Source: Chloroflexota bacterium
GTDB taxonomy: Bacteria; Chloroflexota; Limnocylindria; Limnocylindrales; CSP1-4
Assembly (NCBI GenBank): GCA_027457005.1
Contig: DAIDTV010000040.1
Coordinates: forward strand, 1-6,021
Reading direction: 5' to 3'
Length of the DNA: 6,021 nucleotides
The notes under the pieces: model-generated
The model's database searches: none
What the model was told of the DNA's origin: nothing
Seen by the model: only the letters and a program-made list of their open reading frames with translations
Part shown: positions 1 through 4,245 of the stretch, in pieces
How the letters are laid out: each line of letters starts with the position of its first letter
How positions within the stretch are numbered: position 1 is the first letter of the stretch
Position numbers and translations under genes: made by a program

Positions 1-1419
1 GGCCAGGGCGCAGTAGGCGTCGAGCAGCTCGATGGGGGTGACCGCATCGTAGCCCTGCCCGATGCCCGCGAGGTACGTCTCGCCGGGGAAGATGGGCTGC
101 CCGAAGGTCTGCATCTTCCACTCGTTGGAGGGCACGATCCCGGCGGCCTCGCCGGGCAGGTCGATCCCGGTGGGCGAGCCGAAGCCGAACTGGTGGGCCC
201 AGTAGGCCAGCCGGTCGATTCCCACCAGCGCCGCCGCCTGGTAGAAGAACGTGTCGGAGGACTGGGCGTAGCCGCCCGCCACGGTGAGCGGCCCGAAGCC
301 CATCCCGTTCCAGTCCCGGAACACCTGGCCATCCAGGGTCAGCTGTCCGTACGTCTGCAGCGTCTGGTCGGGGCCCAGCTTGCCGTCCGCCAGCACCGCG
401 CTCCCGGTCACCAGCTTGTAGGTCGACCCGGGCGGGTAGATCTCCCCGATCGCGTGGTCGAGCAGCGGCTGGTTCGGGTCGTTCGCCAGCTTCTGGTAGT
501 CCGCGGTCGAGATCCCGGCGGCGAACAGGTTGTCGTCGTAGGTGGGCAGGCTCACCATCGCGAGGACCTCGCCGGTCTGGGGGTTCATCACGATGACCAC
601 CCCCTTCTTGATCCCCGCGGCCTTGATCCCCCACTCCAGCGCCGTCTGCGCCTGCTCCTGGGTCTTCACGTCGATCGAGAGCTGCAGCGTGTCACCCGCC
701 TGGGGCTGCGTGGGTGTGGACAGCACCTGGATCTGGCGCCCGGACGCGTCGCGCTCCACCTGCTGGACGCCGTAGGTGCCGCGCAGCTGCTGCTCGTACT
801 GCGCCTCGAGCCCCGCCTGACCGAGCACGTCATCGGGCAGGTATCCATGGGACTGAAGGGCCTGGAGCTGGGCGGGATCGATGGGGCCGGTGTATCCGAG
901 GATCTGCGAGAGCAGCGACCCGTACGTGTACTGCCGCCGCGCCTCGGCCACGACCTCGACGCCGGGCAGGGCGATGTGCTCCTCGGAGATGAGCCGGGCC
1001 ACGTTCTCCGGCACGGCGCTCGCGATGCGGACCAGGTCGAAGCGCGAGCCGGGGCTGCCGTCGATCGCCTCGTTGATCGCGGTGGTCGAGATCCCGAGCA
1101 TCCGGCTGAGCTGCCCGACCACTGCGTCCCGCTGGCTGTAGGGGAGGTCCGCGGGCCGGATCTTCACCGCGAAGGAGGGCACGTTGATCACCAGCGAGCG
1201 CCCGGCACGGTCGATGATCAACCCGCGGCTGGAGGGGATCGCCTGGAGCACGGTCATGTTCGCCGCAGCCTGGCCCTGGTAGTACCCGCCGCTGGAGACC
1301 TGCAGGTAGAAGAGCCGCACGGTGAGCGTCGAGAGGACGAGCACCACGACGAGGCCGAACAGGGCAAAGCGCGGCAGGAGCCGGGCAGTCCGCGGCCGTT
1401 CGTCGAGGAGCGGGGTCAT
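1..1419 (-). CDS. mrdA: Penicillin-binding protein 2 (class B PBP, peptidoglycan D,D-transpeptidase), 3' end beyond the window
   Basis: This protein cross-links peptidoglycan stem peptides during cell elongation, acting as the transpeptidase partner of RodA at the cytoplasmic membrane. The 473 visible residues show a short cytoplasmic N-terminus and one membrane anchor at about residues 16-38. The PBP dimerisation domain follows, starting around the motif SSRGLIIDRAG (63-73). The transpeptidase domain begins near residue 270. The catalytic SxxK is Ser332-Thr-Tyr-Lys335 in PPGSTYK, and the second motif is Ser387-Ser-Asp389. An SxD in place of SxN is normal for the PBP2 branch, and both positions nearly match those in E. 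coli PBP2. The stretch GIGQGYDAVTPIE near 460 is also typical. The KTG motif and roughly 150 residues lie off the left edge. The ATG start at 1419 is 4 nt after the mreD stop, with a weak GGTGA that overlaps that stop, so translation is probably coupled to mreD. FtsI/PBP3 is a less likely alternative because of the mreD neighbour and the SxD motif. Confidence 0.94.
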   Translation of the reverse strand, partial: MTPLLDERPRTARLLPRFALFGLVVVLVLSTLTVRLFYLQVSSGGYYQGQAAANMTVLQAIPSSRGLIIDRAGRSLVINVPSFAVKIRPADLPYSQRDAVVGQLSRMLGISTTAINEAIDGSPGSRFDLVRIASAVPENVARLISEEHIALPGVEVVAEARRQYTYGSLLSQILGYTGPIDPAQLQALQSHGYLPDDVLGQAGLEAQYEQQLRGTYGVQQVERDASGRQIQVLSTPTQPQAGDTLQLSIDVKTQEQAQTALEWGIKAAGIKKGVVIVMNPQTGEVLAMVSLPTYDDNLFAAGISTADYQKLANDPNQPLLDHAIGEIYPPGSTYKLVTGSAVLADGKLGPDQTLQTYGQLTLDGQVFRDWNGMGFGPLTVAGGYAQSSDTFFYQAAALVGIDRLAYWAHQFGFGSPTGIDLPGEAAGIVPSNEWKMQTFGQPIFPGETYLAGIGQGYDAVTPIELLDAYCALA

Positions 1420-1423
1420 CGGG

Positions 1424-1930
1424 TCACCAGTCGATCCGGTCGTACACGCCCCAGCGCAGCCAGATCCACCGGGCGAGCAGCGCGAGTGGCACGGCGAGCA
1501 CCGTGTTCTCGATCGCGGCCGGAAGTGCGGATCCCAGCGGATCGGCGGCCGGGATGCCGCCCAGCGCCGCGGCGACCAGCAGGGCAAAGGTGAGCTGGAA
1601 CACGAACGTCAGGGGGAACGTGACGACGATCGCCGTGACCAGGCGGTTGCGGCCGGCGAACCGGGCGACCAGAGCCGCGATCCCGGTCGCGATGAGGAGC
1701 GCCACCACGCTCGATCCGACGGGCCGGGCGGGCGCGCTGAGCAGGTCCAGTGTCAGTCCCCCCGCGAAGGCCCACACGAACCCGGCCTCGCTGCCGATGG
1801 ATACGCACACCACGACGCTGGTGACCAGCACGATGTCGGGCCTGACCCCGCCGATCATGGCGAACGGGGCGACACTCGTGTCCAGCAGCGCAGCCACGAT
1901 CGATCCGACCACGGCGAGGGCGACTTGCAT
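1424..1930 (-). CDS. mreD: Rod shape-determining protein MreD
   Basis: MreD is an integral membrane component of the Rod/elongasome complex, which links MreB filaments and MreC to the PBP2-RodA synthase. The 168-residue product matches the family length (about 160-180). It is almost wholly hydrophobic, with about six membrane segments near residues 2-20, 32-46, 49-66, 71-92, 97-122 and 138-157. The RPDIVL motif (30-35) before segment 2 and the GGLTLDLLS motif (57-65) in segment 3 are family hallmarks. I chose the ATG at 1930 because GAGGAA lies 7 nt upstream and the first membrane segment starts at once, as in relatives. An in-frame ATG at 2005 would add 25 polar residues and has no ribosome binding site. 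It does lie only 10 nt after a likely -10 box, so it is not fully excluded. mreC and mreB, which usually precede mreD, are absent upstream. The PBP2 gene follows after 4 nt. Confidence 0.9.
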   Translation of the reverse strand: MQVALAVVGSIVAALLDTSVAPFAMIGGVRPDIVLVTSVVVCVSIGSEAGFVWAFAGGLTLDLLSAPARPVGSSVVALLIATGIAALVARFAGRNRLVTAIVVTFPLTFVFQLTFALLVAAALGGIPAADPLGSALPAAIENTVLAVPLALLARWIWLRWGVYDRIDW

Positions 1931-1937
1931 CGTGCCG

Positions 1938-1943
1938 TTCCTC
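1938..1943 (-). promoter_or_regulatory. Ribosome binding site deciding the mreD start
   Basis: On the minus strand GAGGAA ends 7 nt before the ATG at 1930. This is a good Shine-Dalgarno match at ideal spacing. It favours the 168-residue MreD over the longer reading from 2005. Confidence 0.65.
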
Positions 1944-1950
1944 GTGGGTG

Positions 1951-1968
1951 TCGCGCCCGACGGCGCGA
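1951..1968 (-). other. GC-rich hairpin in the mreD leader
   Basis: TCGCGCC (1951-1957) and GGCGCGA (1962-1968) are perfect 7-bp inverted repeats around a 4-nt loop. In the minus-strand transcript the stem lies 7 nt upstream of the mreD Shine-Dalgarno sequence. There is no T-tract on its 3' side in either direction (TTTT precedes it on the minus strand), so it does not look like an intrinsic terminator. It may influence initiation or mRNA stability; chance is possible in DNA this GC-rich. Confidence 0.35.
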
Positions 1969-2015
1969 AAAGGGACTGGGGGATCGCAGCACGCGCCAGG
2001 GTCATCGCCCGGCAG

Positions 2016-2021
2016 AGTATA
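2016..2021 (-). promoter_or_regulatory. Likely -10 box of the mreD-mrdA promoter
   Basis: The minus strand reads TATACT here, 5 of 6 matches to TATAAT, in an otherwise very GC-rich stretch. A start of transcription near 2009 would give a leader of about 80 nt before the mreD ATG at 1930. No convincing -35 is present; the hexamer at 17-bp spacing, TGGTGG, is poor. Assignment is by position and the -10 match only. Confidence 0.45.
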
Positions 2022-2124
2022 CAGGCAGCCCCCCTGACCCACCATCGTTCGGCCGGGGTCGCGCGGCGTGCTGCCCGGGTCGAGCCGACCGGTGACGCCC
2101 CTGCGCACGGTCACTGCGGGCGAC

Positions 2125-2178
2125 GGACGACGTGCGGGTGGAGGACGACGTGCGGGTGGAGGACGACGTGCGGGCGGC
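2125..2178. repeat. 18-bp tandem repeat, three copies
   Basis: The unit GGACGACGTGCGGGTGGA occurs exactly at 2125-2142 and 2143-2160. A third copy at 2161-2178 differs at two positions near its end. Degenerate partial units flank it (TGCGGGCGAC before, GGACCACGC after). The period is a multiple of three, but no frame through it looks like a real protein. It lies in the mreD-parA intergenic region, about 230 bp from parS. Function is unknown. Confidence 0.85.
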
Positions 2179-2247
2179 GGACCACGCCGTCCCTCGGCCG
2201 GGCCACGCGGGCTTCTCGGCCGTGCGGGCTTTCGGGTCGCGCACGTC

Positions 2248-2279
2248 CTCGGCCACTCGGCCACTCGGCCGCTCGGCCG
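2248..2279. repeat. 8-bp tandem repeat, four copies (CTCGGCCR)
   Basis: The octamer CTCGGCCA occurs at 2248-2255 and 2256-2263, and CTCGGCCG at 2264-2271 and 2272-2279. Further single copies of CTCGGCC lie nearby, around 2193, 2216 and 2290. An 8-bp period cannot keep a reading frame, which supports a non-coding stretch. It may be slippage-prone DNA or an array of protein-binding half-sites; the sequence does not say which. Confidence 0.85.
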
Positions 2280-2407
2280 CGCAGGTTCCTCGGCCAGGAA
2301 GGCGGGCGCGTCGGGTCCGCGCCATGCGGGCCCAACCGGGTCATGCGCGTCCGTCATCTCGGAGAGGACGCCGGGACCGGTCGGCCCGGCTGGGTGGAGA
2401 CCGCACT

Positions 2408-2423
2408 TGTTCCACGTGAAACA
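2408..2423. promoter_or_regulatory. parS: parS centromere site (ParB binding site)
   Basis: The 16-mer TGTTCCACGTGAAACA fits the chromosomal parS consensus TGTTNCACGTGAAACA at every position. It is an imperfect palindrome centred on CACGTG. ParB dimers load here as CTP-bound clamps and spread along neighbouring DNA. The site lies 68 bp upstream of the parA start and just over 900 bp before parB, so the window holds all three parts of the ParABS system. Its place upstream of the parA promoter would let ParB loading influence parA-parB-gyrB transcription. This is an exact motif match with matching gene context, so confidence is high. Confidence 0.96.
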
Positions 2424-2469
2424 GCGGGCGACGATCGGCGGCAAGGGCTTGGTAAGGGCGAGCAAAGGC

Positions 2470-2492
2470 TCGATCGGCTAGAATTCGATCGG
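2470..2492 (+). repeat. 8-bp direct repeat flanking the parA -10 box
   Basis: TCGATCGG occurs at 2470-2477 and again at 2485-2492, 15 bp apart, on either side of the -10 hexamer. The inner TCGATCG core is close to palindromic. CGATCGG also occurs at 2432-2438. Placement around the promoter would suit an operator, but no regulator is known from the sequence. Confidence 0.4.
2479..2484 (+). promoter_or_regulatory. -10 box for a probably leaderless parA transcript
   Basis: TAGAAT matches the -10 consensus at 5 of 6 positions. It ends 7 nt before the GTG at 2492, so transcription should start at or next to the start codon. No Shine-Dalgarno sequence precedes that GTG. This spacing is the usual signature of leaderless genes in high-GC bacteria. 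A -35 at 16-18 bp is not recognisable; TTGGTA at 2449-2454 is too far upstream (24-bp spacer). Confidence 0.55.
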
Positions 2493-3361
2493 TGGGCGCG
2501 AACGGACGAGAGACCTCACGGGGCGACACGGTCGCGTGCGCCAACCAGAAGGGCGGCGTCGGGAAGACCACCACGGTGGTCAACCTCGGCGCTTACCTCG
2601 CGCTCAACGGGCACCACGTGCTGGTGGTTGACCTCGACCCGCAGGGCAACGCGACCAGCGGCCTGGGCATCGACAAGTCCTCGGTAAGCCGGTCGATCTA
2701 CGACGCACTCTGCGACGAGGCAACCGCGGACGAACTGCTCGTCCCGACCGGGATCGAGCACCTCGATCTCATACCCGCCGCCCTGTCGCTCGCGGGCGCC
2801 GAGGTCGAACTGGCCCCGCTCCCCCAGCGCGAACGCCGGCTCGGCCGTGTGCTCGCACCGCTCGCCGCACGCTACGACCACGTCCTCATCGACTGCCCGC
2901 CAAGCCTGGGGCTCCTCACCGTGAATGCACTCACCGCGGCCAACTCGGTCCTCGTCCCCCTGCAGTGCGAGTACTACGCCCTGGAGGGCCTGAGCCAGCT
3001 CGTCGCGACCATCAACCTCGTCCGCGACCACCTCAATCCAACGCTGGCGGTGCGCGGCGTTGTGCTCACCATGTTCGATTCCCGGACCCTGCTGTCCGCC
3101 GAGGTCCGGGACGAGGCGAGGCGCCACCTCGACGGCGCGGTGTACGACACGATCATCCCCCGCAGCGTCCGGCTCTCCGAGGCACCGAGCTATGGGCTGC
3201 CGATTGCCCTCTATCGCCCCGACTCCAAGGGCGCGGAGGCCTACCGGGCGCTCGCGGCCGAGTTCATTCGCCGGGACGCCGGCGTCGCCGACCAGACGCC
3301 CGGACGGTCCCTCGCGTTCGGTCCCCCACCGGTGGCGGCTGCTCCGCAGGCGATCCCGTGA
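2492..3361 (+). CDS. parA: Chromosome partitioning ATPase ParA (Soj family)
   Basis: ParA binds nucleoid DNA as an ATP dimer and is released when ParB stimulates its ATPase, which moves parS-ParB complexes apart. The 289-residue product has the deviant Walker A KGGVGKTT at 20-27, with signature Lys20 and P-loop Lys25. The A' motif VDLDPQGN is at 46-53, and Walker B VLIDCPPSLG at 131-140 has Asp134. The segment PRSVRLSEAPSYG (223-235) is typical of chromosomal ParA/Soj. It lacks the N-terminal helix-turn-helix of plasmid type Ia ParA. GTG 2492 is the only conventional start in the open frame, since an in-frame TAA lies at 2453-2455. The P-loop begins at residue 20, as expected for the family after a short lead of about 13 extra residues. 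The C-terminus carries a Pro/Ala-rich tail (about 268-289) beyond the usual fold. Its stop overlaps the parB start. MinD is unlikely given the parB and parS neighbours. Confidence 0.97.
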   Translation: MGANGRETSRGDTVACANQKGGVGKTTTVVNLGAYLALNGHHVLVVDLDPQGNATSGLGIDKSSVSRSIYDALCDEATADELLVPTGIEHLDLIPAALSLAGAEVELAPLPQRERRLGRVLAPLAARYDHVLIDCPPSLGLLTVNALTAANSVLVPLQCEYYALEGLSQLVATINLVRDHLNPTLAVRGVVLTMFDSRTLLSAEVRDEARRHLDGAVYDTIIPRSVRLSEAPSYGLPIALYRPDSKGAEAYRALAAEFIRRDAGVADQTPGRSLAFGPPPVAAAPQAIP

Positions 3362-4245
3362 GCGCCAGGAGCGGCGGGCTCGGCCGGGGCCTCGCCTCGC
3401 TGATCCCATCGGCGACAGCCTCGATGGCCGCGCCGGCCGAGATCCCGCTCGACCGCATCAAGGCCAACCCCTACCAGCCCCGCAAGTCCATGGCGGACGC
3501 GGCGCTCCAGGAGCTCGCGGCCAGCATCGCGGAACACGGCGTGCTCCAGCCCGTCCTGGTGACCGAGACCATCGACGGGTACGAGCTGATCGCCGGCGAG
3601 CGGCGCCTTCGCGCGGCGAGGATCGCAGGCCTGACCCGCATCCCGGCGGTGGTCCGGCAACTCGCGGGGCGTGAACAGCTCGAGGTCGCGCTGGTGGAGA
3701 ACATCCAGCGGGCCGACCTCAACCCCCTCGAGGAAGCCGAGGCATACCGCCAGCTCACGGACTCCTTCGGGATGAGCCAGGACGATGTCGCGCGCCGCGT
3801 TGGCCGGGCGCGGTCCACGATCGCGAACACGCTGCGCCTGCTGGACCTGGCCGATGCGGTCCAGTCCGCGGTCCGAGACGGGACCATCACCGAAGGGCAC
3901 GCCCGGGCGATTGCATCGATCGAGGGAACCACGGAGCAGGAGGCCCTGCTCGCCGCCGTCTCCCATCGGGGCCTGTCGGTCCGGCAGACCGAGGAGCTGG
4001 CGCGCCGCCTGAAGACGGCCGCGGCCGCGAAGGCCGCCGCCGCGCTGAAGGACCAGGAGGCCGATCCCGCGGACGAGGCACACGACGACCCGGAGACCGA
4101 GCGCATCGAATCCGAGCTGCGCACCGCCCTTGGAACCAAGGTCAGCCTGACGCGCTCTCGAAAGGGAGGTCGCATCGTGATCGAGTACTACGACGAGGCG
4201 GATCTGGTGCGCCTCTACGAGAAGCTGCTCGGGGGTCTCGCGTGA
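3358..4245 (+). CDS. parB: Chromosome partitioning protein ParB (CTPase clamp, Spo0J family)
   Basis: ParB loads on parS, closes as a CTP-dependent sliding clamp and stimulates ParA. The 295-residue product begins with the conserved ParA-interacting segment GLGRGLASLIP (7-17). The CTP-binding N-terminal domain follows: NPYQPR at 37-42, the GERRLRAA box at 80-87, and ENIQRADLNPLEEA at 114-127. The helix-turn-helix that reads parS lies at about 139-163 (MSQDDVARRVGRARSTIANTL in outline). An Ala/Lys-rich then acidic linker (about 219-246) leads to the C-terminal dimerisation domain (about 247-295). The GTG at 3358 overlaps the parA TGA at 3359-3361 as GTGA. A later ATG at 3424 would cut off the ParA-interacting motif, so the GTG is preferred. 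No strong Shine-Dalgarno sequence is seen, so translation is likely coupled to parA. Length and domain order are normal; all key CTPase residues that I can recognise are present. Confidence 0.97.
   Translation: MSARSGGLGRGLASLIPSATASMAAPAEIPLDRIKANPYQPRKSMADAALQELAASIAEHGVLQPVLVTETIDGYELIAGERRLRAARIAGLTRIPAVVRQLAGREQLEVALVENIQRADLNPLEEAEAYRQLTDSFGMSQDDVARRVGRARSTIANTLRLLDLADAVQSAVRDGTITEGHARAIASIEGTTEQEALLAAVSHRGLSVRQTEELARRLKTAAAAKAAAALKDQEADPADEAHDDPETERIESELRTALGTKVSLTRSRKGGRIVIEYYDEADLVRLYEKLLGGLA
4231..4236 (+). promoter_or_regulatory. Ribosome binding site for gyrB inside the parB end
   Basis: GGGGGT, one mismatch from GGAGGT, ends 5 nt before the GTG at 4242. It lies within the last codons of parB. 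It supports the overlapping GTG start over any later start in gyrB. Confidence 0.5.

Larger units (their letters stand above)
2022..2407. other. Divergent intergenic region without a recognisable gene
   Basis: This GC-rich stretch lies between the putative mreD promoter and parS. All reading frames across it give low-complexity Arg/Ala/Pro/Gly-rich translations with no family motifs and no plausible ribosome binding sites, so I call it non-coding. It contains an 18-bp tandem array and an 8-bp tandem array (listed separately), plus scattered copies of CTCGGCC and GTGCGGG. I see no tRNA, no terminator-like hairpin with a T-tract, no DnaA-box cluster and no AT-rich unwinding element. Confidence 0.6.

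Noticed and set aside
715..722. DnaA-box-like TGTGGACAG
   Set aside because: It is a single site with two mismatches to TGTGGATAA, inside the PBP2 coding region, with no neighbouring boxes.
193..1593. Long plus-strand open frame opposite the PBP2 gene
   Set aside because: Its translation is rich in Arg, Gly, Val and His with no family motif, while the opposite strand encodes a clear PBP2 with all expected motifs. Long antisense frames are common in high-GC codon-biased DNA.
2090..2116. Weak inverted repeat GTGAC / GTCAC
   Set aside because: The stem is only 5 bp with a long spacer and no T-tract, which is expected by chance in this DNA.
2132..2419. Small plus-strand frame through the tandem repeats, giving VEDDVR repeats
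   Set aside because: Only the 18-bp array gives a repeated peptide; the rest is Arg/Ala/Pro-rich noise, the 8-bp array disrupts periodicity, and there is no ribosome binding site.
2449..2454. TTGGTA as a -35 for parA
   Set aside because: The spacer to TAGAAT would be 24 bp, outside the usual range.
1416..2465. Minus-strand open frame spanning the intergenic region and mreD in another frame
   Set aside because: Its translation contains runs such as RRPPPARRPP from the 18-bp array and out-of-frame mreD. It has no ribosome binding site and no homology I recognise.
1931..2491. CRISPR array or mobile element in the intergenic region
   Set aside because: The repeats are short and abutting, without unique spacers. 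There is no transposase and no terminal inverted repeat.
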